Origin: an uncultured Porphyromonadaceae bacterium
GTDB lineage: Bacteria > Bacteroidota > Bacteroidia > Bacteroidales > Muribaculaceae
Direction of reading: 5' to 3'
Assembly: GCA_902493335.1 (NCBI GenBank)
Contig: CABUPJ010000015.1
Span: 3,108-67,107, forward strand
Length of the DNA: 64,000 nucleotides
The translations under genes and the position numbers were made by a program. Positions 53,771 through 64,000 of this stretch are shown here, in pieces. Position 1 is the first letter of the stretch; every line of letters starts with the position of its first letter. Below the pieces are notes generated by a model. That model did not search any database, had not been told where the DNA came from, and saw only the letters and a list, made by a program, of their open reading frames with translations.

Positions 53771-54901
53771 TTAGAAATCGCCTACGGTCATAGGCATCAG
53801 AAGCATCACGAGTTCGGTGCCGTCGCTCTCTTCTACAGGACGGAATACACCGGGACGTCCGGGGTCTGAGAGTTCGACGATTACGTCATCGGTAGTGATT
53901 ACATTGAGAATCTCGATGAGATAGGGAGCGCTGAAACCGATTGTCAGCTCGGTGCCCGTAAATGAGCAAGGCACCTGTTCGCGGGCGCTCGTGCAACTGC
54001 TCGAGTCGTTTGTCTTCAGAAGTATGCGCTCGGGAGTGATGCGGAATTTCTCGAGGGCGAATGCCGGGTCAACAAACACAGCGACACGACGCACGGCGTT
54101 GAGCATCGTCATGCGGTCGACCGTCAGCGTGTAGGCGTTGTTTTTAGGAATCACACGGTTGTAGTCAGGGAAACGTCCGTTGAGCAGGCAGCTGCGGAAA
54201 GTGAATCCGGCCGACTCGACGGTAGCGTTCTTTGAAGTCAGCGTCAGTGTGAGTTTCTCCTCTTTAGCGAAAATATTCTTTATAATCGAAGCCGGCTTGG
54301 TCGGTATGATGCACGAGCCTTCGCCGCCGGGCTTGATGTTGCGGTCGATATAACGGACGAGCTTGCGGGTGTCGGTGGCGACAAACGTGAGCTCTTCTTT
54401 TTTGATATCGAGGAAAATACCCATCATCTGCGGACGATAGTCGTCTGTGCCGGCTGCAAAGAGCGTGTTGTCGATACCTTTGACGAAGTCTGCGCCGGCT
54501 ACATCGAACGTAATCGGCTCGGCATCGTCATCGACGCCTTTATAGACGGGATATTCGTCACCGCTGACGGCGACGAGACTGTAGTTGCCTGAAGCATATT
54601 CGATTTCAACCTCGAGGGTGGTGTCGTCGACAGAAAATGTCACGCCCTGGTCTGGCATTTCCTTGAGAAGCTCGACAAGACGACGGGCGGCGAGACAGAA
54701 TTTGCCCGTGCCGAAGACGTCAGTGACCGCCACGCGGGCTGTGAGCGAGTTTTCCATGTCTGAGCCGGTTATCGTCAGAGTCTCGCCTTCGAGAGTGATG
54801 AGAAACGAGTCGAGAATCGTCAGCGCGTTTTTGGAATTGATGACCTTGCTGACGGCCGAAACCGCACTGTAGAGAGATTTACTTTGAACGTTAAACTTCA
54901 T
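53771..54901 (-). CDS. dnaN: DNA polymerase III sliding clamp (beta subunit)
   Basis: The clamp tethers polymerase to DNA. It has 376 residues with three repeated domains: the first begins MKFNVQSKSLYSAVSAVSKV and has LTITGSDMENSLTARV. The middle domain contains FAAGTDDYRPQMMGIFLDI and the last FRITPERILLKTND. The C-terminus ELVMLLMPMTVGDF contains the ligand-binding strand (LLMPM). It heads the minus-strand run to rlmB. Confidence 0.97.
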   Translation of the reverse strand: MKFNVQSKSLYSAVSAVSKVINSKNALTILDSFLITLEGETLTITGSDMENSLTARVAVTDVFGTGKFCLAARRLVELLKEMPDQGVTFSVDDTTLEVEIEYASGNYSLVAVSGDEYPVYKGVDDDAEPITFDVAGADFVKGIDNTLFAAGTDDYRPQMMGIFLDIKKEELTFVATDTRKLVRYIDRNIKPGGEGSCIIPTKPASIIKNIFAKEEKLTLTLTSKNATVESAGFTFRSCLLNGRFPDYNRVIPKNNAYTLTVDRMTMLNAVRRVAVFVDPAFALEKFRITPERILLKTNDSSSCTSAREQVPCSFTGTELTIGFSAPYLIEILNVITTDDVIVELSDPGRPGVFRPVEESDGTELVMLLMPMTVGDF

Positions 54902-55020
54902 ATATGGTATTGTTTAGTTATTTTCGCTAATGAGATACAAAAATAGCAATATTCGCCGAATAAAACTATCATTCGGGACAAAAATTTGCATCACATCCAA
55001 AAAGTAACCGCCGCAGGGCG

Positions 55021-56997
<1,977 letters not shown>

Positions 56998-57016
56998 GAG
57001 TTGTGATTTTGACCTG

Positions 57017-57024
57017 CAAAGGTA
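57017..57024 (-). promoter_or_regulatory. Promoter -7 element TACCTTTG for the ABC-F gene
   Basis: TACCTTTG on the minus strand (57024-57017), 20 bases from the ATG at 56997. It fixes that ATG as the start. Confidence 0.65.
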
Positions 57025-57058
57025 CGAAATTTTATTCTCAATGAAAAGCCGTGTTTTA

Positions 57059-57090
57059 TTTGGTTTTTGAGATAACATTAGCTACATTTG
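57059..57090 (+). promoter_or_regulatory. lplA-gcv operon promoter (TTTG-N20-TACATTTG)
   Basis: TTTG (57059-57062), a 20-base spacer and TACATTTG (57083-57090) lie 20 bases before the lplA ATG. The promoter is divergent from the ABC-F promoter. Confidence 0.78.
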
Positions 57091-57109
57091 GGGATAATTT
57101 GAAACAACC

Positions 57110-58081
57110 ATGATAAACGTCATACTGCCCGACAGCAGCCCCCACAGGCTTCCGTTCTACCTTACCATGGAGGAATGGATTGCACGGCGTCTGCCCGCGG
57201 GCGATTATTTTTTCACCTGGCAGGTTGACCCGACGGTAATCTTCGGCCGCAATCAGGACATCGACAAGGAGGTAGACCTCGACTACTGCCGGCGTCACGG
57301 CATCGCGTTCTACCGGCGCCGCAGCGGAGGCGGATGTGTCTTCGCCGACCGTAGCAACATCATGTTCTCGTTCATCACGCCCTCGGAGCAGGTCGTCACC
57401 ACTTTCAGCCGTTATACATCTTTAGTGGCCCGTATGCTGCAGTCGCTCGGTCTCGACGCCGAGGCCGGCGGACGCAACGACATCACCGTCGGCGGACGCA
57501 AGGTGTCAGGCAACGCGTTCTATCATCTGCCGGGGCGCAGCATCGTCCACGGCACGATGCTCTATGACACCGACCTCGCCCACATGGCCGGAGCCATCAC
57601 CCCCTCGCGGTCAAAACTCGAATCAAAAAAGGTTGCTTCCGTCGAGTCACACATAACGACACTCTGCCGCCATCTCGACATAGATATAAACGAGTTTATC
57701 GATTATGCCACCCGATATCTCGCCGACAGCACTCTGCAGCTGTCGGCCTCGCAGGTCGAAGAGATCGAGGAGATGTCGCAGCCTTATTACACCCGCGAAT
57801 GGATCTACGGACGGCGCAACACACGCAGCATCTCGAAAGACCGCCGCATCGAAGGCGTCGGCGAATTCAACATCGACATCGAGCGTGACGGCGACCGCAT
57901 CCGCGACATCGAGATGCACGGCGACTTCTTCATTACCGGCGACCTCGATTCGCTGCTCGACAAAATCAAAGGCACGGAAGCCACACCGGCGGCACTGGCC
58001 GACGCCATCGCCGAAACTGACTGCGGCTCCGTCATCGCCGGTCTCAATGCCGACGACCTCATAAGAATAATTCTCGATTAA
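57110..58081 (+). CDS. lplA: Lipoate-protein ligase
   Basis: This enzyme activates lipoate with ATP and attaches it to acceptor lysines. It has 323 residues. The binding-site motif FYRRRSGGGCVFADRSNIMF and GGRNDITVGGRKVSGNAFY match LplA (the latter with the catalytic Lys). HGTMLYDTDL and SRSKLESKKVASVESHITTL are later conserved segments. It sits 14 bases before gcvT, so its natural partner is the GcvH protein encoded two genes on. Confidence 0.94.
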   Translation: MINVILPDSSPHRLPFYLTMEEWIARRLPAGDYFFTWQVDPTVIFGRNQDIDKEVDLDYCRRHGIAFYRRRSGGGCVFADRSNIMFSFITPSEQVVTTFSRYTSLVARMLQSLGLDAEAGGRNDITVGGRKVSGNAFYHLPGRSIVHGTMLYDTDLAHMAGAITPSRSKLESKKVASVESHITTLCRHLDIDINEFIDYATRYLADSTLQLSASQVEEIEEMSQPYYTREWIYGRRNTRSISKDRRIEGVGEFNIDIERDGDRIRDIEMHGDFFITGDLDSLLDKIKGTEATPAALADAIAETDCGSVIAGLNADDLIRIILD

Positions 58082-58095
58082 ATCAAAATACTACC

Positions 58096-59196
58096 ATGGA
58101 CGAACTAAAGAAAACCTGTCTTCACGACCAACACTGCGCCTTAGGTGCTCTCATGAGCCCGTTCGGCGGCTTTGACATGCCGATACAATATGCCGGCATT
58201 GAAGAAGAACACCGCGCCGTCAGAACGGCATGCGGCGTCTTCGACGTCTCTCACATGGGCGAGATTTTTGTCAACGGCCCTGACGCAGCCCGTTTTGTAA
58301 ACCATATCTTCACCAACGACATCAACGCCGCAGAGGCCGGCAAAGCCGTCTACGGCATGATGCTTCACCCCGACGGCGGCACCGTCGACGACCTTCTTGT
58401 CTACAAAGAGGGCGACAATGACTTCCTTCTGGTCGTCAACGCCTCTAACATCGACAAAGATTACGCCTGGATAAAAGAACACGCCGCCGGCTATGACGTC
58501 GTCATCGACAACTGCAGCGACGACTGGGGCGAACTGGCGCTTCAGGGGCCCGACGCCGAGAAAGTGCTCGGCAAGGTGCTCGGTATCGACGGCTCTGATC
58601 TGGCGTTCTATACATTCAAACACGTCGCCGACCCGACCGACGGCTCTGACATCATAGTCAGCCGCACCGGCTATACGGGTGAAGACGGATTTGAAATCTA
58701 CGCGCGGCCCGAGACAGTGCGCCGCCACTGGCAGCAGCTCATCGACGCCGGCGTCGCGCCCTGCGGCCTCGGCTGCCGCGACACCCTGCGTTTCGAGGCC
58801 GGACTGCCGCTTTACGGCGACGAGCTGACTGACGAGATTTCGCCCATCGAGGCCGGACTTGGCATCTTCGTCAAACTCGACAAAGACGAATTCATCGGCC
58901 GCGACGCCATCGCCGCCATAAAAGCTGAAGGACCGCAACGCAAGATTGTCGGTCTCGAGGTAAACGGACGCGCCATACCGCGCCACGGCTATGACGTGCT
59001 CGATGCCGACGGCAACAAAGTCGGCACAGTCACGACAGGCTACCACTCGATCAGCCTCGACCGCAATCTGGCGATGGCTCTTGTCGACGCATCGCACGCA
59101 GCCATAGGCACCCCCCTGCAGGTCAGGGTGCGCAACAAAGTCTTTCCCGCCGTTGTTGTAAAAAAACGATTCTATACACCCAACTATAAAAAATAA
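58096..59196 (+). CDS. gcvT: Aminomethyltransferase (glycine cleavage T protein)
   Basis: GcvT moves the aminomethyl carbon from GcvH to tetrahydrofolate and releases ammonia. It has 366 residues. FGGFDMPIQYAGIEEEHRAV and GVFDVSHMGEIFVNGPDA are the N-terminal signatures, the latter with the Asp that acts in catalysis. SRTGYTGEDGFEIYARPE and RDTLRFEAGLPLYGDELTDE follow. It lies 21 bases before gcvH. Confidence 0.97.
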   Translation: MDELKKTCLHDQHCALGALMSPFGGFDMPIQYAGIEEEHRAVRTACGVFDVSHMGEIFVNGPDAARFVNHIFTNDINAAEAGKAVYGMMLHPDGGTVDDLLVYKEGDNDFLLVVNASNIDKDYAWIKEHAAGYDVVIDNCSDDWGELALQGPDAEKVLGKVLGIDGSDLAFYTFKHVADPTDGSDIIVSRTGYTGEDGFEIYARPETVRRHWQQLIDAGVAPCGLGCRDTLRFEAGLPLYGDELTDEISPIEAGLGIFVKLDKDEFIGRDAIAAIKAEGPQRKIVGLEVNGRAIPRHGYDVLDADGNKVGTVTTGYHSISLDRNLAMALVDASHAAIGTPLQVRVRNKVFPAVVVKKRFYTPNYKK

Positions 59197-59217
59197 CAAC
59201 TCAAAAATATCAGAACC

Positions 59218-59595
59218 ATGAGCAATATCTATTATCTTCCGACCCATGAATATGCCCGTGTAGAGGGCAATGTAGCCTATATCGGCATCTCTGAATTCGC
59301 AGCCAAGAGCCTCGGCAACGTAGTTTATGTCGACATGCCCGAAGACGGCGACGACGTAGTCAAGGGCGAAGACTTCGGTGCCGTCGAGAGCGTCAAGGCC
59401 GCCAGCGACCTGTTCTCGCCTATCAGCGGTGCTGTGGTCGAAATCAACGAACACCTCATCGACAATCCCCGTCTGCTCAACGAAGACCCGATGTCAAACT
59501 GGATTATAAAAGTAGAGATGACCGACCCGTCGGAGCTCGAAAGCCTGCTCAGCCCCGAGGATTATGCCAAACTCTGTGAGTCGGAACAACATTGA
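59218..59595 (+). CDS. gcvH: Glycine cleavage H protein
   Basis: This is the lipoyl carrier that shuttles the aminomethyl group between the P, T and L proteins. It has 125 residues. The lipoylation site is the Lys in GAVESVKAASDLFSPISG at about residue 61. YYLPTHEYARVEGNVAYIGI and GNVVYVDMPEDGDDV are typical. It would be modified by the LplA encoded upstream. Confidence 0.97.
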   Translation: MSNIYYLPTHEYARVEGNVAYIGISEFAAKSLGNVVYVDMPEDGDDVVKGEDFGAVESVKAASDLFSPISGAVVEINEHLIDNPRLLNEDPMSNWIIKVEMTDPSELESLLSPEDYAKLCESEQH

Positions 59596-59612
59596 TTTCA
59601 AAACAGAGACTT

Positions 59613-60956
59613 ATGTCAGTACACCGATATTTTCCACACAGCGACGCCGACATCAGCGCGATGCTCGCCCGCTGCGGACATAAAACTCTCGACGACCTCT
59701 ACAGCGATGTCGACCCGTCGCTGCGTCTGCGCAAGCCCTACGAGCTTCCCGAGGAAATGAGCGAGACCGAGGTGCGCCGCTACTTCGACAGCCTCTTCAG
59801 GCAGAACCGGCGCATGACCTGCTTTGCCGGCGGCGGTTTCTATGACCACTACACGCCGGCTGTCATCGACGCGATCATCTCGCGCTCAGAGTTTCTGACA
59901 GCCTATACGCCCTATCAGCCCGAAATCTCGCAGGGCACACTGCAGTATATCTTCGAATACCAGTCGATGATGGCATCTCTGACAGGTCTCGACGTCAGCA
60001 ACGCCTCGATGTATGACGGCGCCACTGCCACAGCCGAAGCCATACTCATGGCCGTCAGTGCCTCACGTAAGAAAAAACGCGTGCTCATAAGCTCGACCGT
60101 CAATCCGGCCGTGGCGCGCGTGGTCTCGACCTACGCCCGCTATCATGGCGTGGCTCTCGAGGTCATACCCGAACACAACGGCGTTACTTCACGTGCCGAG
60201 CTTGAGCTGATGCTCGGCGCAGGTGACGTGGCCGGTGTCATCGCCGCCTACCCCAGCTATTACGGCATCGTCGAAGACTTTGACGGCTGGGCCGACCTAT
60301 GCCATAGCCATAAGGCGCTCTTCATCCTCAACTGCCGCGCATCGGCACTCGGCATTCTCAAATCGCCCGGCAGCCTTGGCGCCGACATCGCCTGCGGCGA
60401 CGCCCAGTCACTCGGCATGCCGCTCAACTACGGCGGTCCCGGTCTGGGATTCCTATGCACGACAAACGCTCTTGTCAGAAAGATGCCGGGACGCATCGTC
60501 GGTCAGACAACCGACGCCGACGGACGCCGCGTCTTCGTCCTCACCCTTCAGGCCCGCGAGCAGCACATACGGCGCGAGAAAGCCACATCAAACATCTGCT
60601 CCAACCAGGGGCTTATGGCCCTCCACACAGTCGTCTACCTGTCGCTCATGGGCAATGAAGGCCTTCGTCAGGTCAACGATCTCAGCTACGGAGGTCTGCG
60701 CCTGCTCGCCGAAAAGCTCGAAGCTACCGGCATGATGAAGCTGAAATATCCCGACAAGCCCTTTATCGACGAAGCTGTCTTCGAGATTGCCGACGGCCTC
60801 GACGCCGACACCATTCTCGAGGCTGCCGCCAAGGAAGACATACTCGCCGGCATCAGGCTCGACGAGCGCGAGCTGCTTGTCGCCGTCACCGAGATGCAGA
60901 CTCCGGCCGACATCGAGCGATATGCCAATCTGATTGCTTCACTTAAAAAATCATGA
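59613..60956 (+). CDS. gcvPA: Glycine dehydrogenase (decarboxylating) subunit 1
   Basis: This is the N-terminal half of the split glycine decarboxylase. It has 447 residues from the ATG at 59613; a TTG at 59592 inside gcvH is rejected. RYFPHSDADISAMLARCG is the usual opening, FAGGGFYDHYTPAVIDAIIS and AYTPYQPEISQGTLQYIFEY are diagnostic blocks, and MYDGATATAEAILMAV follows. This half lacks the PLP lysine and pairs with gcvPB, whose ATG overlaps its stop. Confidence 0.96.
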   Translation: MSVHRYFPHSDADISAMLARCGHKTLDDLYSDVDPSLRLRKPYELPEEMSETEVRRYFDSLFRQNRRMTCFAGGGFYDHYTPAVIDAIISRSEFLTAYTPYQPEISQGTLQYIFEYQSMMASLTGLDVSNASMYDGATATAEAILMAVSASRKKKRVLISSTVNPAVARVVSTYARYHGVALEVIPEHNGVTSRAELELMLGAGDVAGVIAAYPSYYGIVEDFDGWADLCHSHKALFILNCRASALGILKSPGSLGADIACGDAQSLGMPLNYGGPGLGFLCTTNALVRKMPGRIVGQTTDADGRRVFVLTLQAREQHIRREKATSNICSNQGLMALHTVVYLSLMGNEGLRQVNDLSYGGLRLLAEKLEATGMMKLKYPDKPFIDEAVFEIADGLDADTILEAAAKEDILAGIRLDERELLVAVTEMQTPADIERYANLIASLKKS

Positions 60957-62434
60957 CGAGGATGAACGCTAAGTTATATGACAAACTGATATTCGAACAT
61001 TCAGCTCCAGGCCGCAGAGGATTCAGCCTCCCGCGAAACACCTACAGTCACCATATCGGCGAGATCGCCCCGCTCTGCCGCGACAGAGTCGACAATCTTC
61101 CGGAGGTCGACGAGCCTACTGTAGTACGCCACTATACAAACATGAGCACAAACAATTTCGGTGTCGACACCGGCTTCTACCCTCTGGGCTCATGCACAAT
61201 GAAATACAATCCGAAAATCAACGAAGAACTCGCCGCCGGCGTCCGCGGCCTGCATCCTGCGCAGCCCGCATCGACCGTACAGGGAGCACTCGAAATCTAC
61301 CGTCGCCTCGAACTCGCGCTCTGCGAGATCGGCGGCATGGCCGAGTTTACGCTCAATCCCTTTGCCGGCGCCCACGGCGAGCTGACAGGTCTGCTCGTCA
61401 TCAGAGCCTACCACGCCGACCGTGATGACTTCGCCCGCAAGACCGTTATCGTTCCGGACTCGGCTCACGGCACCAACCCCGCCAGCGCGGCGGTGGCCGG
61501 TTTCAACATCGTCGAGGTCAAAAGCCTCCCCGACGGCACCGTCGACATCGACGACCTCGCTTCTAAACTCGATGACAGCGTGGCCGCCATGATGATGACC
61601 AACCCCAACACCGTCGGCATGTTTGAGAAAAACATTCCCGTCATCGCCGAGATGGTCCACAAGGCCGGCGCCCTGCTCTACTATGACGGCGCAAACCTCA
61701 ACCCGATGCTCGGCGTGGCTCGCCCCGGCGACATGGGCTTCGACGTCATGCATATCAACCTCCACAAGACATTCTCGACACCTCACGGCGGCGGCGGTCC
61801 CGGCGCCGGGCCGATAGGTGTCCGGGCCGGTCTCGAGAAGTTCCTGCCCACACCGCGCGTTGTCAAGAAAGACGACGGCTCGCTCTACGTCGAGCGCTTC
61901 AACGACTCGTCGTTCGGCAGCATCTCGGCGTGGCTCGGCAATTTCACGGTCTATATCAAGGCTCTCGCATATATCCTCTCGCTCGGCCGCGATGCAATAT
62001 CAATGGTCGGACCGCTGGCGACTCTCAACGCCAACTACGTCATGCACTCGCTCGACGACCTCTACAAGCTGCCGATTCCCGGCCCTTGTAAACACGAGTT
62101 TGTCTTCGACGGACTCAAAGACAAGTCGACAGGCGTCACGACACTCAACGTCGCCAAACGTCTTCTCGACTTCGGATTCCACGCTCCGACGATCTATTTC
62201 CCGCTGCTCTTCCACGAGTCGCTGATGATAGAGCCGACCGAGACCGAGAGCCGCGAAACCCTCGACCGCTTCATCGAAGTCATGCGCGAGATTGCCCGCG
62301 AGGCCGCCGAAACGCCAGATAAGGTCAAAGAGGCCCCGCACGACACCCCCGTGCGCCATCCCGACGACACCGAGGCTGCCCTTCACCCGATACTGACATG
62401 GAAACAGCTATGCGACAGGCAGACTGCATCATAA
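60953..62434 (+). CDS. gcvPB: Glycine dehydrogenase (decarboxylating) subunit 2
   Basis: This is the PLP-bearing half of glycine decarboxylase, 493 residues. FGVDTGFYPLGSCTMKYNPK is the N-terminal signature. PDSAHGTNPASAAVAGF and TNPNTVGMFEK are cofactor blocks. The PLP lysine is in HINLHKTFSTPHGGGGPGAG. It starts within the gcvPA stop (ATGA) and its end overlaps lpdA by up to 37 bases. Confidence 0.97.
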   Translation: MTRMNAKLYDKLIFEHSAPGRRGFSLPRNTYSHHIGEIAPLCRDRVDNLPEVDEPTVVRHYTNMSTNNFGVDTGFYPLGSCTMKYNPKINEELAAGVRGLHPAQPASTVQGALEIYRRLELALCEIGGMAEFTLNPFAGAHGELTGLLVIRAYHADRDDFARKTVIVPDSAHGTNPASAAVAGFNIVEVKSLPDGTVDIDDLASKLDDSVAAMMMTNPNTVGMFEKNIPVIAEMVHKAGALLYYDGANLNPMLGVARPGDMGFDVMHINLHKTFSTPHGGGGPGAGPIGVRAGLEKFLPTPRVVKKDDGSLYVERFNDSSFGSISAWLGNFTVYIKALAYILSLGRDAISMVGPLATLNANYVMHSLDDLYKLPIPGPCKHEFVFDGLKDKSTGVTTLNVAKRLLDFGFHAPTIYFPLLFHESLMIEPTETESRETLDRFIEVMREIAREAAETPDKVKEAPHDTPVRHPDDTEAALHPILTWKQLCDRQTAS

Positions 62435-63753
62435 TAGGCGCAGGCCCCGGCGGCTACGAGACAGCCGCCGCGCTGGCCGCCGCCGGCAAAGATGTTGTAC
62501 TCGTCGAGCGCGACAGCCTCGGCGGCACATGTCTCAACCGTGGGTGCATACCGACCAAATGTCTCTGTGCCTCGGCAAATATCATCGCCGACATCAGACG
62601 TGCCGATGCTTTCGGCGTCAGCGTCGCGTCGTTTACCGCCGATTATGGCAAGGCTCACGCGCGCATCGCCGATGTGACCTCACAGCTGCGCGCCGGCATC
62701 GAGTCGCTGCTCGCCAAAGTGACGGTCGTCAAAGGCTCGGCCTCGCTTGAGCAGGGGCATGTTGTCGTTGTGGGCGACGAACGCTTTACCGCTCCGCAGA
62801 TTATCATCGCTACGGGCAGTGAGCCGGCGATACCGCCGATTGAGGGCGCCGGTCTCGCCGTCACCAGCGACGACTTCCTCAAACTCAGCGACATCCCGCA
62901 ACGCGTCGCCATCATCGGCGGCGGCGTCATCGGCATCGAGTTTGCCTCGGTGCTTAACGACTTCGGCCGCGACGTTACGGTCATCGAATACTGCCCCGAG
63001 ATTCTACCACCGTTCGACAAAGACATAGCCAAACGTCTGCGCTCCACCCTCGGTCACCGCGGCATCAGGTTTATGGTCTCGACGGCTGTCACAGCCATAC
63101 GTCCCGGCTTTGAGATTGACGTCAAAGGGCGCAAGGGCGACGACCGCGTCAGCGCCGACCTCGTCGTCATGGCGACAGGACGACGTCCCGTAATACCGCA
63201 AGGTACGGCCGAAGCGGGCATCGAACTCGACGGCCGCGGTTTCATCAAGGTCGACGACCTGATGCAGACCTCTGTCGAAGGCATCTTCGCCATCGGCGAC
63301 GTCAACGGCCGCTGCATGCTCGCCCATGCCGCCGAAGCCCAGGGACGCCGCGCCATCGGCTCTGACGTCAACCTCGACATCATACCCTCGGCTGTCTTCT
63401 GTCATCCCGAGGCCGCCATGGTCGGCATGACCGAGGACTCAGCCCGGGCCACCGACCGCAACATCGTCGTCGGCAAAGCCTCATACGCCGCCAACGGCAA
63501 AGCCCTCGCCACGGGTGAGGAAATCGGCACGGTCAAACTCGTCGTCGACCGCGACAGCGGCTTCATCTTAGGCTGTCATGTTCTGGGCGCTCACGCCTCT
63601 GACATCGTTGCCGAGGCGGCCGCACTGATGTTCGGCATGACAACAGCCGAGGAACTCGCCGACGAACTCGTCCACAATCATCCGACCCTATCAGAAGTAC
63701 TTCCCGCAGCAGCCCGCGACGTCGTCGCCAGACTGACCCCTCCCGCAATCTAA
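62398..63753 (+). CDS. lpdA: Dihydrolipoyl dehydrogenase (L protein)
   Basis: This FAD enzyme reoxidises the dihydrolipoyl arm of GcvH with NAD+. It has 451 residues. FAD-binding GxGxxG is in IIIGAGPGGYETAAALA, the redox disulfide is in GGTCLNRGCIPTKCL (C-x4-C), and the NAD site is VAIIGGGVIGIEFASVLNDF. The C-terminal HNHPTLSEVLPAAARD holds the catalytic His-Glu pair. The start may be 62398 or 62410; both overlap gcvPB. It closes the operon and is followed by a terminator. Confidence 0.96.
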   Translation: METAMRQADCIIIGAGPGGYETAAALAAAGKDVVLVERDSLGGTCLNRGCIPTKCLCASANIIADIRRADAFGVSVASFTADYGKAHARIADVTSQLRAGIESLLAKVTVVKGSASLEQGHVVVVGDERFTAPQIIIATGSEPAIPPIEGAGLAVTSDDFLKLSDIPQRVAIIGGGVIGIEFASVLNDFGRDVTVIEYCPEILPPFDKDIAKRLRSTLGHRGIRFMVSTAVTAIRPGFEIDVKGRKGDDRVSADLVVMATGRRPVIPQGTAEAGIELDGRGFIKVDDLMQTSVEGIFAIGDVNGRCMLAHAAEAQGRRAIGSDVNLDIIPSAVFCHPEAAMVGMTEDSARATDRNIVVGKASYAANGKALATGEEIGTVKLVVDRDSGFILGCHVLGAHASDIVAEAAALMFGMTTAEELADELVHNHPTLSEVLPAAARDVVARLTPPAI

Positions 63754-63777
63754 GCAGATTTTACGACAAAACATAGG

Positions 63778-63816
63778 AATCGGAGCTGTGCCCACCCGGC
63801 ATAGCCCCGATTTTCA
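63778..63816 (+). terminator. Terminator of the lplA-gcv-lpdA operon
   Basis: AATCGG-A-GCT (63778-63787) pairs with AGC-C-CCGATT (63803-63812) and continues into TTCATTT. It lies 25 bases after the lpdA stop. Confidence 0.7.
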
Positions 63817-63876
63817 TTTCCGGCCCAACCAAGAACATTCCCTGTGCAGCTAAAGGGCTGAAGCACTCGTTCCATA

Positions 63877-63991
63877 CGTCGCCGAGCTCGGCGACGCACA
63901 TTAATAGTTTTGGTCACAGCATATTAGCTGCGAGGATTGAACCCCTCGCTCCATAGTTTTCCAACGATGTCAATGTGCGTTTGACATCGTT
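63877..63991. repeat. Cluster of palindromic repeats at the right edge
   Basis: Three hairpins follow one another: the perfect 20-bp palindrome CGTCGCCGAGCTCGGCGACG (63877-63896), GCGAGG...CCTCGC (63930-63949) and AACGATGTCAA...TTGACATCGTT (63963-63991). Two of them are preceded by a common CTCG(T/C)TCCATA, at 63867-63876 and 63946-63955, so this looks like two tandem copies of one degenerate unit. It continues toward the window edge. Confidence 0.6.
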
Positions 63992-64000
63992 TTGACTTTT

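Noticed and set aside
58082..58095. Glycine riboswitch before gcvT
   Set aside because: Only 14 bases separate lplA and gcvT, and the 20-base lplA leader is too short for an aptamer.
58141..59454. 437-codon minus-strand reading frame opposite gcvT/gcvH
   Set aside because: It is a shadow of conserved coding sequence, with no domain, promoter or ribosome site.

Overview
The window looks like chromosomal DNA from a Bacteroidales bacterium, and a fairly GC-rich gut lineage such as Muribaculaceae is a reasonable guess. Several signs support the order: many promoters match the Bacteroidetes form (TTTG, about 19-20 bases, then TAnnTTTG). There is a PorD-like type IX secretion (T9SS) protein, and several exported proteins end in T9SS-like sorting tails. 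There are also a BspA-type leucine-rich-repeat protein, a DcaP-like porin, an ISAon1-like insertion sequence and a dnaN-exonuclease-coaBC-porD-recN-rlmB gene order. The family-level placement is inference. No rRNA, tRNA, CRISPR array or prophage was seen.

Layout. 1-3.1 kb: an RND efflux pump (permease cut by the window edge, plus its adaptor), minus strand. 3.3-6.7 kb: greA (with a terminator-like leader), a HIT protein, a thioredoxin-fold lipoprotein and prfB with the classical +1 programmed frameshift. 6.75-8.2 kb: a complete two-ORF ISL3/ISAon1-like element with 25-bp inverted repeats and an 8-bp target duplication. 8.2-12.5 kb: two small secreted TonB-C-domain proteins, a large AT-richer BspA-like protein, and a candidate small RNA. 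The sRNA promoter shares its upstream architecture with the promoter of the TonB-C pair. 12.5-18 kb: valS, plsC, a lipoprotein, and an ECF sigma factor with a membrane protein. 18-24.1 kb: a tight pyrB-pyrI-flavin reductase-glyA-ispD-recG operon. 24.1-32.8 kb: a small membrane-anchored protein, ndk, an M23/LysM peptidase, a DUF3298 lipoprotein, an NhaC antiporter, an M16 protease and a DcaP-like porin.

32.9-46.2 kb is the main accessory block. A minus-strand operon encodes a 2302-residue Asp-box/LamG surface protein, a 993-residue double-NPCBM protein and a TonB-dependent receptor of the haem/haemoglobin type. A separate small secreted beta-sandwich protein lies upstream. 46.4-47.6 kb: a single Y1 transposase (RAYT type) flanked on each side by an inverted pair of REP-like hairpin units.

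47.7-64 kb is housekeeping: sodB, then rlmB-recN-porD-coaBC-exonuclease-dnaN (minus), an ABC-F ATPase, and a divergent lplA-gcvT-gcvH-gcvPA-gcvPB-lpdA operon. That operon holds the complete glycine cleavage system together with the ligase that can lipoylate GcvH and the dehydrogenase that reoxidises it. The window ends in another cluster of palindromic repeats.

The best candidates for something undescribed are the 12-kb Asp-box/NPCBM/receptor operon, the shared three-repeat promoter with its sRNA, and the REP/RAYT cluster.
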